A stretch of 50,260 nt of DNA from Bacteroidota bacterium (lineage in GTDB: Bacteria > Bacteroidota > Bacteroidia > Sphingobacteriales > Sphingobacteriaceae), in NCBI GenBank assembly GCA_013285685.1, contig JABDHD010000016.1, positions 1 through 50,260 on the forward strand, in the 5' to 3' direction. Both the position numbers and the translations under genes were made by a program. How positions within the stretch are numbered: position 1 is the first letter of the stretch; each line of letters starts with the position of its first letter. Shown piece after piece: positions 16,197 through 23,960 of the stretch. The notes below the pieces were generated by a model. The model saw only the letters and a list, made by a program, of their open reading frames with translations, was not told the DNA's origin and did no database searches.

Positions 16197-17433
16197 ATCT
16201 TAACGTGTTATTCGGCCTTACATAAACCAACTGCATCACATTGATATTCCGCATCGCGAACGCGGCTTCACAATAGCAGAGGTAATAATTCCATTTGCGG
16301 ATAAAGGCATCGTCGAACCCCAGGGATTTTACTTTTGAGAGATTTGCATTGAAAGCGTCAAACCAAAGTTTTAAGGTTTTGGCATAGTCCAGGCCGATGT
16401 CTTTCAGATCGACCATAGTAAGGTCCCCGGTCCGGTTAACTGATGAATTGATTGCGCCAACCGACGGCAATAGCGAGCCGGGGAAAATATGCTTTTGTAT
16501 CCAGTCGACACCCTTACGCAGGCTGTCGAACCTCGAATCCGGCGAGGTGATCACCTGCAGCGCCAGGATGCCGCTTTTTTTAAGCAGATCGTGGCATTTG
16601 GTGAAATAGGTATCCATGAACTTGTACCCAACCGCTTCCAGCATTTCAATGGATACAATCTTGTCAAACTTGCCTTCCATTTCGCGATAGTCTTTTACCA
16701 GGATAGAGACCCGGTCGGTCAACCCTTCCGCGGTTACCCGCTCCACAGCCATTTTATGCTGTTCTTCGGATATAGTGAGCGATGTTACCCTGCAGCCGTA
16801 GGTCTTTGCCATATAAATAGCATTTCCGCCCCACCCGCTGCCGATCTCGAGCACATGGTCGGTCGGTTTCAAATGCAACTGGCGGCACAGGCGTTCATAT
16901 TTGGCTAATTGGGCTTCCTGCAGGCTTAACCCGTCGCGAAAAAAATAGGCGCTGCTATAGGTCATGGTTGGATCGAGGAAGCTGGCGAAGAAATCATTGT
17001 TCAGGTCGTAATGTTTTGAAATATTTTTCTTTGATCCTTCGACGGTATTGGCCCTTTTGAAATGGACCAGCTTGTTGTATAATTTTAAAAGATTGAGTGA
17101 CGCGGCCTGCACTTTGCTGCCGGAGAGGCCGGGCGAGTTTTCGACATTGTGCAAAAACCATTTCACCACGTTGGTGATGTTGTCGGTATCCCACAAACCT
17201 TCCACATAAGCCTCTCCAAAACCAATATCGCCAAAAAGGATGCAGCGCTTGTAAAATTCATCGCTGTTTACTACAATGCTGGCCGAAATATTACCCTCGC
17301 CGGTGCCGATGGTTATTTGCTCACCGTCGCAATTGGTTATGTAAAGCCTGCCCTTATCCATTTTGGACAGGAATTTTAAAACAACATCCCGATAAAAGCT
17401 GCTTTTTTTAGCAATTGTGAGTGTATTGGCCAT
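16195..17433 (-). CDS. Cyclopropane-fatty-acyl-phospholipid synthase-family SAM methyltransferase (copy 1)
   Basis: A 412-residue protein with the two-domain layout of Cfa: an N-terminal lipid-binding domain (GDIGFGEAYVEGLW near residue 69) and a class I methyltransferase with VLEIGSGWGGNAIYMA near residue 194. Cfa enzymes transfer a methyl group from SAM to the double bond of phospholipid acyl chains. By alignment with E. coli Cfa from memory, the general base region keeps Glu266, but the bicarbonate-site cysteine is Ser161 (MTYSSAYF) and the bicarbonate histidine is Gln293 (ALQVITS). This suggests a methyl or methylene product, or another base, rather than ordinary cyclopropanation. It is the last gene of the minus-strand lipid locus, 84 bases after the DUF1365 gene. 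Confidence 0.88.
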   Translation of the reverse strand: MANTLTIAKKSSFYRDVVLKFLSKMDKGRLYITNCDGEQITIGTGEGNISASIVVNSDEFYKRCILFGDIGFGEAYVEGLWDTDNITNVVKWFLHNVENSPGLSGSKVQAASLNLLKLYNKLVHFKRANTVEGSKKNISKHYDLNNDFFASFLDPTMTYSSAYFFRDGLSLQEAQLAKYERLCRQLHLKPTDHVLEIGSGWGGNAIYMAKTYGCRVTSLTISEEQHKMAVERVTAEGLTDRVSILVKDYREMEGKFDKIVSIEMLEAVGYKFMDTYFTKCHDLLKKSGILALQVITSPDSRFDSLRKGVDWIQKHIFPGSLLPSVGAINSSVNRTGDLTMVDLKDIGLDYAKTLKLWFDAFNANLSKVKSLGFDDAFIRKWNYYLCYCEAAFAMRNINVMQLVYVRPNNTLR

Positions 17434-17517
17434 GGGTTTATGCGGTTGCGACTATTGTTTGCCGGTATTTACGTAAATTAAATGGTCAAAAGTTTTGTCA
17501 AGATACAAAGTTTCGGA

Positions 17518-18312
17518 TTAATTATATGGCCGGTAAACTTCTTTTTGTAAGGGCAGACCATCGCCTTTTTTGTGATAAGGTATCTTTTTAAGCCATAGCT
17601 TTAATGCCTGCCAATGAATTAGCCCTATCACTTTTAAGGTGATGAGCGGAAAACTAAAAAAATACAACAGCAATGTTGAATCCTTCAAGGGTTTTCGCTC
17701 ACCATTCAATGTGCTGATAAAAAATCGCTTACCATCCTTGTCGTAGTCGTCAATTTTTATTTTCAATTTATCGTCCGGGATCTCCAGGTCGAAATCAAAA
17801 TTGGTATCCATTTCAACAAACGGCGACACGTAAAAGTACTTGGTGGTATTGAGTTTGAAATGACCGTTGCTCATCACATCCCCGCCTAAAAAATAAGGTT
17901 TCATCTCGCGGAAGGTATTGCAAACTTCTACTACCGAACAAACCGGCTCATCGGCCTCGTCATAACAAAAGTAAAATGACACCGGGTTAAACTGGTAACC
18001 AAGGGTACACAGATTGGTTAGCAACATAATACGGCCCTTGCCTATGTTTATGCTGTTGGTTTCAAGATAGTCTGTTAGATGTTGGCGGATATTTTTGGAA
18101 GAGTCGGGATTTTCCCTGGGCAATTGCAGATGATCTTTATCCCGAAAATTAAAAAGGTTGAAGCGGTTTCGGCTCATGAATTTTAGCCGTTTTCCCAGGC
18201 TGTCAATTTCATCCAGGTCTAAATAAAACATAAAGACATTGTAATGAAAGCTGTGCTGCTTGGGCGCCAGCCGGTGATGCATTACTTTGGCTTTATAGAG
18301 GCAGGAATTCAT
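17518..18312 (-). CDS. DUF1365 protein of the fatty-acid-modification locus
   Basis: A 264-residue protein of the DUF1365 family. It starts with SCLYKAKVMHHRLAPKQHSFHYNVFMFYLDLDEI, contains the conserved LGYQFNPVSFYFCYD and VVEVCNTF, and ends with a hydrophobic segment (about residues 220-240) before a basic tail. The biochemical role is not established. The family is nearly always next to an FAD-dependent amine-oxidase-like protein and a Cfa-type methyltransferase, exactly as here, so a part in modified fatty-acid formation is inferred. The FAD gene lies upstream across a 150-base hairpin-rich gap. Confidence 0.9.
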   Translation of the reverse strand: MNSCLYKAKVMHHRLAPKQHSFHYNVFMFYLDLDEIDSLGKRLKFMSRNRFNLFNFRDKDHLQLPRENPDSSKNIRQHLTDYLETNSINIGKGRIMLLTNLCTLGYQFNPVSFYFCYDEADEPVCSVVEVCNTFREMKPYFLGGDVMSNGHFKLNTTKYFYVSPFVEMDTNFDFDLEIPDDKLKIKIDDYDKDGKRFFISTLNGERKPLKDSTLLLYFFSFPLITLKVIGLIHWQALKLWLKKIPYHKKGDGLPLQKEVYRPYN

Positions 18313-18378
18313 TGGGCTTTGCTATGTGTGAATGTACGAAATATTGGATATGTTAGATTAAACCAAGGTGCATTTGTG

Positions 18379-18486
18379 GCGATGGGCTACACCCATCGCA
18401 GATAGGTAGCGCCCTTTCAGGGCTACCCCATGGCTTTTTGAGTCCTGAAAGGACGTTATCTGTCAACACAGGACATAGTCCTGTGT
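18379..18486. repeat. Array of four small hairpins, last one inside a coding end
   Basis: In order: GCGATGGG against CCCATCGC (18379-18399), a bulged hairpin around GCCCTTTCAGGGC (18406-18426), GTCCT against AGGAC (18442-18454), and ACACAGGAC against GTCCTGTGT (18466-18486). The last hairpin encodes the final residues and abuts the stop (18463-18465) of the FAD-protein gene. The wording (CCCTTTCAGGG, GTCCTGAAAGGAC) resembles dispersed palindromic repeats common in this phylum. Confidence 0.7.
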
Positions 18487-19731
18487 GCCTAACATGTGCG
18501 AGCACAACCCCACCGCACTCGCAAAAGCATCCTCATGAAACCCGTATTTAAAATAGCTCCCGCAAAAATAGATTGGCCCGGCTTCATTTAGTTTATGCAG
18601 TTCGGCCTGGGCATTTATCGCCGGCACATCGAAAAGCGGATGCTCATAGTCAATTTCCTTTATGATCTTTTTCTCGTCAAGGTCATTATGCGGGTTGATC
18701 GACACGAAATAATCTCTTTTATCCGATACCTGCTGCAGGCGGTTCATCCAGTAAATGGTGCTTGGGTTTAGCTTTCCATTTTCATCTTTTATGCGATAAT
18801 TCCAGCTGGCCCAGGCCAATTTGGTTTTGGGCATAATGCTGCAATCGGTATGCAGAACAGCTTTGTTGTATTGATATTTAAAGTTGGAGAGCAGCCGTTG
18901 TTCCTCGCCGGTGGGATTATCCAGCATCGCCAACGCCTGGTCGCCATGGGCGGCGATGATCGCCCTGTCGAACGTTTCTATTGAGCCGTCAGCGGCATGT
19001 ACGATAGCTTTCCCGTTGTCCCGGCTTACTTTTACCGCTTTGCGGTTAACGTTGATACGATCCTTAAAAGGTTCAATCAATTTTTCGCGATATGACTGGC
19101 TGCCGTTTATCAAAGTATACCACTGGTGCTGTGTATCGAGTCCTAAAAATCCGTGGTTCAAAAAGAACCTGATAAGCGTCGTCGCCGGGAAATCCAGCAT
19201 TTGCCCCATTGGGGTCGACCATACCGCCGAGCTCATCGGCACCAGGTATTTCCAAAGCATTTCTTCACCATAGCCAAATTCTTTGATGTATTGCCCGATC
19301 GAATAGTTGGCATATTTCGGGTCGTCGAGAATTTTAACACTTTCCTTATTAAACCTGCCGATTTGTTTCAGCATTTTAATAAACTTCAGGTTGAAAATGT
19401 TTTTGCGCTGGGCAAACAGGTGGTTAACGCTCGATCCGCTGTATTCCAAACCGCTGGGCAGGTGCTGCACGCTGAACGACATATCCGTTTTTTTAACGGG
19501 CGCTTTTATTTCGTCAAAAAGCTTGCAAAGGTTGGGATAGGTTTTATAGTTGAAAACCATAAAGCCGGTGTCGATATAGACAGGCTTGTCACCCTCGTCA
19601 ACTGTTATGGTATTGGTGTGGCCGCCCACGTAGTCGTTTTGTTCGTAAATGGTCAGATCGGTATGCAGCTGCAAAAAATGGGCGCATCCCATGCCTGCGA
19701 TCCCTGTTCCTATGATGGCGGTCTTTAGCAT
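18463..19731 (-). CDS. FAD-dependent amine-oxidase-like oxidoreductase
   Basis: A 422-residue flavoprotein. The dinucleotide-binding motif is GTGIAGMGCA at residues 8-17, with the acidic end of strand 2 (TIYEQNDYVGGHTNTI) and the GG doublet typical of the flavin monoamine oxidase family. The C-terminal FAD contact is GPIYFCGSYFKYGFHEDAFASA. In related loci of other bacteria this protein accompanies DUF1365 and Cfa-like methyltransferases and is thought to oxidise or desaturate acyl chains. Its last residues (GTQDYVLC) are read from a hairpin repeat, so the natural C-terminus may have been altered by repeat insertion. The upstream esterase gene ends one base before this start. Confidence 0.88.
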   Translation of the reverse strand: MLKTAIIGTGIAGMGCAHFLQLHTDLTIYEQNDYVGGHTNTITVDEGDKPVYIDTGFMVFNYKTYPNLCKLFDEIKAPVKKTDMSFSVQHLPSGLEYSGSSVNHLFAQRKNIFNLKFIKMLKQIGRFNKESVKILDDPKYANYSIGQYIKEFGYGEEMLWKYLVPMSSAVWSTPMGQMLDFPATTLIRFFLNHGFLGLDTQHQWYTLINGSQSYREKLIEPFKDRINVNRKAVKVSRDNGKAIVHAADGSIETFDRAIIAAHGDQALAMLDNPTGEEQRLLSNFKYQYNKAVLHTDCSIMPKTKLAWASWNYRIKDENGKLNPSTIYWMNRLQQVSDKRDYFVSINPHNDLDEKKIIKEIDYEHPLFDVPAINAQAELHKLNEAGPIYFCGSYFKYGFHEDAFASAVGLCSHMLGTQDYVLC

Positions 19732-19732
19732 T

Positions 19733-20893
19733 TTATTCGGTTACGGTATTAATAAACGTCTCCACAGCATACGTTGAAAGTTGCCCGCCGGGACCATTCA
19801 AATTATAATCAAACCCGTGGGTGGCCCATGGTAGTTGCAGCCAATAATATTTTACGCCGTTTTGTTTTAGCTTTTTGATCAGCCGGCGACAATGCTCGGG
19901 CGAAACCAAAACATCATTCATGCCGTGGATCATCAAAGTGGGCACCGAACTTTTAGTGACGAACTCCACCGGCGAACAATTAAAATATTCCTGCGGCTCG
20001 TCGCTGTAAGTCCCGCCAATATAATCAATCATGACTTTCCGCGAATCCATGATCAAGGGACTGGAAGGTACGGAATATCCCCAAACCATATCCGCCGGTC
20101 CATAAAAATCGATCACGCCCTTTACAGCAAGGTCATGCATGGTATAGGCAGCAAGTAACGCGATTTGTGCGCCCGCCGAACGGCCGAGCAGAACAAAGTT
20201 ACGGGTATCAATGTGCAGTTGATCGGCGTTCTCCTTTAAATAAGCAATGGCAGCCTGCAGGTCCTCTACCGGGGCCGGGGTTTTCCATTTGGGCGCCAGC
20301 CGGTAGTTTATGGCGGCTACGTTGTAACCTTTCCACGCCAGGTAACTGTTTAATTCAGGCAGTTGCTTGCTATCGCCCCCGGCCCATGAGCCACCATGAA
20401 CAACAATTACACAAGGCCTCGGTAAAATCACATCTGCGCCGTTATCTTGCGCCGGGTAAAAATCCAGCTTCAAGGCCGCATTTTTGTAGTTTACGTAAGT
20501 AAACGTGCGGTACGGGATAGTGTCTTGTTTTGAAAGCAAATTGAAAAAGCTGAATGGTGCGCGCTGATCCGAAGGATAAGCCACAACCGTACTTTTGCCG
20601 TTTACTTCATGCAGCGACGCAAACATATCTTGTTTTACCGCCTTCGCCACCCAGTATGCCCTAACAATTGGCGATAAAAAGATGACCATCGTTATCGCCC
20701 CCAAAATCGTTCCCGCCAGTTGGTATTTGCCTGCCCAAAAACCGGTAAGGGTTAGCAATAAAGTAATACTGAAAAACACAAGCGGGAACTCCGTAACCGC
20801 GATAGCCAGCAACCACAAATGATACTCGGGCGCTTTAAAAATGGCCAGAAAGGATATTAGGAAGAAAATTAAAAGGATGTAAAATCTGATCAT
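19733..20893 (-). CDS. Membrane-anchored alpha/beta hydrolase (esterase/lipase)
   Basis: A 386-residue protein with three N-terminal hydrophobic helices (about residues 1-20, 26-50 and 57-80) and a C-terminal esterase domain facing away from them. The oxyanion-hole motif is HGGSWAGGD at residues 166-174, the nucleophile is Ser239 in GRSAGAQ, and the likely acid and base are Asp327 (HGMNDVLV) and His359 (WATHGFD). The fold matches carboxylesterases of the HSL/BD-FAE type. Position inside the lipid locus, one base from the FAD gene, suggests action on acyl lipids, for example deacylation of modified phospholipids; this is inferred. Confidence 0.88.
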   Translation of the reverse strand: MIRFYILLIFFLISFLAIFKAPEYHLWLLAIAVTEFPLVFFSITLLLTLTGFWAGKYQLAGTILGAITMVIFLSPIVRAYWVAKAVKQDMFASLHEVNGKSTVVAYPSDQRAPFSFFNLLSKQDTIPYRTFTYVNYKNAALKLDFYPAQDNGADVILPRPCVIVVHGGSWAGGDSKQLPELNSYLAWKGYNVAAINYRLAPKWKTPAPVEDLQAAIAYLKENADQLHIDTRNFVLLGRSAGAQIALLAAYTMHDLAVKGVIDFYGPADMVWGYSVPSSPLIMDSRKVMIDYIGGTYSDEPQEYFNCSPVEFVTKSSVPTLMIHGMNDVLVSPEHCRRLIKKLKQNGVKYYWLQLPWATHGFDYNLNGPGGQLSTYAVETFINTVTE

Positions 20894-20905
20894 ATTTTTT
20901 GGTAG

Positions 20906-20931
20906 AGACGCAATACTTTGCGTCTTTTTTT
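20906..20931 (+). repeat. Hairpin with T-run (AGACGCAA/TTGCGTCT)
   Basis: An 8-bp perfect stem with a TACT loop is followed by seven T on the plus strand (20925-20931). Both neighbouring genes are on the minus strand, so as a terminator it points the wrong way for them. The word GTAGAGACGCAATA.TTTGCGTCT is a recurrent dispersed hairpin in this phylum, so a mobile or structural repeat is more likely. Confidence 0.6.
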
Positions 20932-21967
20932 AATTTGATAGTCCCTTATGAAACAAATAATGGCTCACTATCCATTCATTGCCTTCGTTGAAATTCCATA
21001 ATTCGGCGCAGGCCATGTAAAACAGGCGCCAGTAAACCCACCATTTCAGCGCCTCATCTTTACCATAAGTTTCCTCAAATAAAGGCATAATTTCAGCTTT
21101 ATGGCTATCCATATTGCTTAGCCAGGCTTCAGCCGTTTTGCCGTAATGCATGCCGTTTACGTGCCAGTGTTTTTCAACTGCCAGGTCGTCGTTAAAGTAA
21201 AATAGCAGGTCGTCACTGGGCATAATACCGCCGGTGAAAAAATATTTGCTCATCCAGTCGGTGTCGTCCTTCACTTCAAACAGGTAGGCATATTCCTTGT
21301 GCGTAAAAATATGGATGAACAGCTTGCCGTCCGGGTTTAAAAATGAGGCCACCTTATTCATCAGCCGCTGGTAGTTGCGCATGTGTTCAAACATCTCCAC
21401 TGAAACAACGCGGTCGAACTGTTCGTCGATCACAAACGTATTCATGTCGGCAGTAATTACCGTCAAATTGCTGATGCCCCTTAGCTTTGCATGTTCGTCA
21501 ATATAAAGCTTTTGCGTACGCGAGTTGGACACAACTTTAAAGTCGCTTTCCGGAAATTTAAGCGCCATATAAAGCGATAAGGAACCCCAGCCGCAGCCCA
21601 GCTCCAGCACTTGCTGGCCATTTGCCAGCTCGGCGCGACGGCAGGTAAGCTCCAGCATATCATCTTCCGCCTGATCAAGGCTGGTAACACCGTCTCTAAA
21701 ATAACAGCTGGAATATTTCAGGTTTTTCCCCAGGCAATACTGGTAAAATTTGGTGGGCACTTCGTAATGCTGCTGGTTGGCATCGGTGGTGTTTACAGCA
21801 ATTGGCGAAGACTTCAAAAGGCCGATCAAATTCATCAGGTATTCCTGCTGTGCTTCAACGTCTCCTTTGTTTTCGTCGGCCAGCCGCTGCTTTAATAGTT
21901 TGCGAATGCCTTTCCGAAGCAAAAAATCGGGAACTTTGTTTTGTTCAATCAGTTTGTCGTACCACAT
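20930..21967 (-). CDS. Cyclopropane-synthase-family SAM methyltransferase (copy 2)
   Basis: A 345-residue methyltransferase of the Cfa/coclaurine-methyltransferase type. It lacks the long N-terminal lipid-binding domain of copy 1. The SAM motif is VLELGCGWGSLSLYMA at about residues 120-135, and the family patterns QQHYEVPTKFYQYCLG and LKYSSCYFRDG precede it. Residues matching the E. coli Cfa active site are Glu194 and His195 (SVEMFEHM) and His219 (LFIHIFT); a cysteine is present at position 88, one residue away from the E. coli position. It therefore keeps more of the Cfa site than copy 1. The esterase gene follows after 36 bases. Confidence 0.88.
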   Translation of the reverse strand: MWYDKLIEQNKVPDFLLRKGIRKLLKQRLADENKGDVEAQQEYLMNLIGLLKSSPIAVNTTDANQQHYEVPTKFYQYCLGKNLKYSSCYFRDGVTSLDQAEDDMLELTCRRAELANGQQVLELGCGWGSLSLYMALKFPESDFKVVSNSRTQKLYIDEHAKLRGISNLTVITADMNTFVIDEQFDRVVSVEMFEHMRNYQRLMNKVASFLNPDGKLFIHIFTHKEYAYLFEVKDDTDWMSKYFFTGGIMPSDDLLFYFNDDLAVEKHWHVNGMHYGKTAEAWLSNMDSHKAEIMPLFEETYGKDEALKWWVYWRLFYMACAELWNFNEGNEWIVSHYLFHKGLSN

Positions 21968-22145
21968 GTAGGCAGGTTAGGCGGAAGCCTGTTTGTTTTA
22001 TTTTTAGGTAGATTACGTTTTTTGGATGAAGATAGATTTTTCGAGGTGAAATTTTATTGCGATGAAGAAAATTTACTCCCGGTCGTTTTAGATATTGGGT
22101 TTTTAATGGTGGTGACGTATTCAAGATGTTTAACCTAAATATTCG

Positions 22146-22153
22146 TAACTTTG
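22146..22153 (+). promoter_or_regulatory. -7 promoter element abutting the mntA-like start
   Basis: TAACTTTG on the plus strand is an exact TAnnTTTG match and ends four bases before the ATG at 22158, which predicts a leaderless transcript for the toxin-antitoxin pair. Confidence 0.6.
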
Positions 22154-22157
22154 AAAT

Positions 22158-22460
22158 ATGAACCCCGTTGTTAAATCAAACTTACCTGAAATAAGAGCGC
22201 TAATGTCACGCTTCGGAGTTACCCGCGCATTTCTGTTTGGAAGCGCGGCCACCGGTGAAATGACAGAAGAAAGCGATGTGGATTTTTTGGTAACATTCGA
22301 TTCGGCGCTCGATTACACAGCCTATGGTGACAACTACTTTCAGTTGATGTATGCGTTGCAGGATTTACTTAAACGTGATGTTGATATCGTGGCAGAAAAA
22401 ACGATATCTAATCCATATTTACTGCAAAAAATAAACAGCCAAAAAATAGCTGTGCTATGA
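22158..22460 (+). CDS. mntA: MntA-type minimal nucleotidyltransferase antitoxin
   Basis: A 100-residue minimal nucleotidyltransferase. The catalytic GS-X10-DxD motif is complete: Gly28-Ser29 and Asp40-Asp42 in FLFGSAATGEMTEESDVDF. MntA antitoxins neutralise the partner HEPN ribonuclease by adding AMP units to its active-site tyrosine. The partner HepT gene overlaps by four bases (ATGA). The pair is on the plus strand in the middle of the minus-strand lipid locus. Confidence 0.92.
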   Translation: MNPVVKSNLPEIRALMSRFGVTRAFLFGSAATGEMTEESDVDFLVTFDSALDYTAYGDNYFQLMYALQDLLKRDVDIVAEKTISNPYLLQKINSQKIAVL

Positions 22461-22795
22461 GCCTTGATGAAAAAAAGCTACTGGAAGATATTATACAATG
22501 TATTGCATCAATTGACGAACATCTCAACGGTAAACGCATTTTAAATAGGTATTTGTCAAATAAAACCACGCGCCGGGCGGTTGAGCGAGAACTTACAATA
22601 ATCGGTGAAGCGGTTAACAAGTTGTTAAAGTTGAATCCAGGAATATCTATTTCTTACGCCCGCCAAATTGTCGACCTCCGCAATAAAGTAATTCATTCGT
22701 ATGATAATGTCGACGACGTGGTGATCTGGAATATCATTATGAATCATTTACCGCAGCTGGATACGGAGGCCCGGCTTTTGCTGGCAGAGAACTAA
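22457..22795 (+). CDS. hepT: HepT-type HEPN ribonuclease toxin
   Basis: A 112-residue HEPN-domain protein (DUF86). The ribonuclease motif Rx4HxY is intact: Arg75, His80, Tyr82 in DLRNKVIHSYD, with Tyr82 the expected target for AMPylation by MntA. The upstream helix ELTIIGEAVNKLL is family-typical. The toxin gene follows the antitoxin with an ATGA overlap. All catalytic residues are intact in both partners, so the module is probably functional. Confidence 0.92.
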   Translation: MSLDEKKLLEDIIQCIASIDEHLNGKRILNRYLSNKTTRRAVERELTIIGEAVNKLLKLNPGISISYARQIVDLRNKVIHSYDNVDDVVIWNIIMNHLPQLDTEARLLLAEN

Positions 22796-22828
22796 TTGTT
22801 ATCGCTTTTATTCCTATATCTATGATGG

Positions 22829-23623
22829 CTACCCTTTTTTAAACCACGGCACAAACACACTTACCCTTTTCTGATACTCCCGAAACGCATCACCCCTTGA
22901 GCGGATGGATTGCTCTTCCGTCATCGGTATGCCGGTTACCTTCAGCAACAAATATAAAATAATGGCCGGGCTGATGATAGCGATATAGCCGTACGGCGAA
23001 CCAAGTGCAAATACAAAGTAAGAAACCCACATCAGCCATTCAAAAAAATAATTGGGATGGCGCGAATAGCCCCAGAGGCCAATAGCGCAAACCTTGCCTT
23101 TATTGGCAGCGATTCTTTTAAAAGTAGCGAGTTGTCCGTCTGCAATGGCTTCGCCAATGACGCTGATCATCCACATTGCAGTGCCAATGTATTCGAATAT
23201 GCTCAACTGAGGTGTGGGATTTAAAGTGACAACAAAAAATGGCACTGCGAGCAAGATATTGGACAATGCCTGCATTTGAAAGAAAAAAGCCATTTTTACC
23301 TCTGCCTTTTCGCCCCATTCCTTGCGTATCTGGGCATAACGCGGCTCTTCCTGCCGCAGGTGTTTGGTTACCCTAATTAGCAGATGCGTTCCCAGGCGTC
23401 CGCCCGCTATAATAACCATGCCGCAAATGAGCAGTTTGCGGGTTTCAAAGCCAGGAGCAAACAACAGTAAAATGATGGCGATTACCGGGAAGTTGTACGA
23501 CCAGAAAATATCAACCACCCCGGCATTTCCGATCCGGTATGACCACAACCAAACAAAAAACATAATCACGCAACACGCCAGCAGGCTATAGCCCGCCAAT
23601 GCGTAAATGGAAATATTATACAT
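22829..23623 (-). CDS. DUF1295 membrane protein (steroid 5-alpha-reductase-like)
   Basis: A 264-residue multi-helix membrane protein. The C-terminal motif GLWGYSRHPNYFFEWLMW near residue 185 is the hallmark shared by DUF1295, steroid 5-alpha-reductase and isoprenylcysteine methyltransferase-like families, where it binds NADPH or SAM. The N-terminal SYRIGNAGVVDIFWS is also family-typical. It overlaps the end of the upstream small membrane protein gene by eight bases, so the three genes from the desaturase onward form an operon. A reductase step on acyl chains is a reasonable inference, as DUF1295 proteins co-occur with Cfa-type loci. Confidence 0.88.
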   Translation of the reverse strand: MYNISIYALAGYSLLACCVIMFFVWLWSYRIGNAGVVDIFWSYNFPVIAIILLLFAPGFETRKLLICGMVIIAGGRLGTHLLIRVTKHLRQEEPRYAQIRKEWGEKAEVKMAFFFQMQALSNILLAVPFFVVTLNPTPQLSIFEYIGTAMWMISVIGEAIADGQLATFKRIAANKGKVCAIGLWGYSRHPNYFFEWLMWVSYFVFALGSPYGYIAIISPAIILYLLLKVTGIPMTEEQSIRSRGDAFREYQKRVSVFVPWFKKG

Positions 23624-23960
23624 TCTGTTTACCGAAAAACTCTTTCAGCCCTTGCCCCGGGTGCAGCTTGAACAATTGGATAAGCACGTAAGCACAGCTG
23701 GCAACACCCCCCGAAGTTAGCAACAGCATTAACCACAATAGCCTGGTAGACAACTTATTTTCCTTGTAGCAAACCCACAAAAAGATTACCGTAACATTGG
23801 TATAAAAATCCCAAAACGTTAGCCGGATCAAGGGTATTGACCATAAAAACCCCCACTGCTTAAATAAATTATTTTCGACGCTGGTGTGGATAAACGTATA
23901 GCACATCCACACAAACAGCAAGCCGAAAAGTATTTTTAAGGCAGGGATGAAATTGTTCAT
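23616..23960 (-). CDS. Small membrane protein (DUF1475/DUF2834-like), lipid locus
   Basis: A 114-residue protein with three hydrophobic helices. The features LFGLLFVWMCYTFIHTSVENNLF, a conserved WSIPLIRLTFWDFYTN and LWVCYKE resemble small DUF1475-type membrane proteins; the assignment is tentative. The start at 23960 overlaps the desaturase stop by four bases (ATGA), which argues for this ATG rather than one ten codons earlier. Function is unknown; position points to membrane lipid modification. Confidence 0.7.
   Translation of the reverse strand: MNNFIPALKILFGLLFVWMCYTFIHTSVENNLFKQWGFLWSIPLIRLTFWDFYTNVTVIFLWVCYKENKLSTRLLWLMLLLTSGGVASCAYVLIQLFKLHPGQGLKEFFGKQNV

Noticed and set aside
20906..20931. 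Terminator of the methyltransferase copy 2 transcript
   Set aside because: The T-run is on the plus strand, the wrong side for the minus-strand genes on both sides; it is better called a dispersed hairpin.
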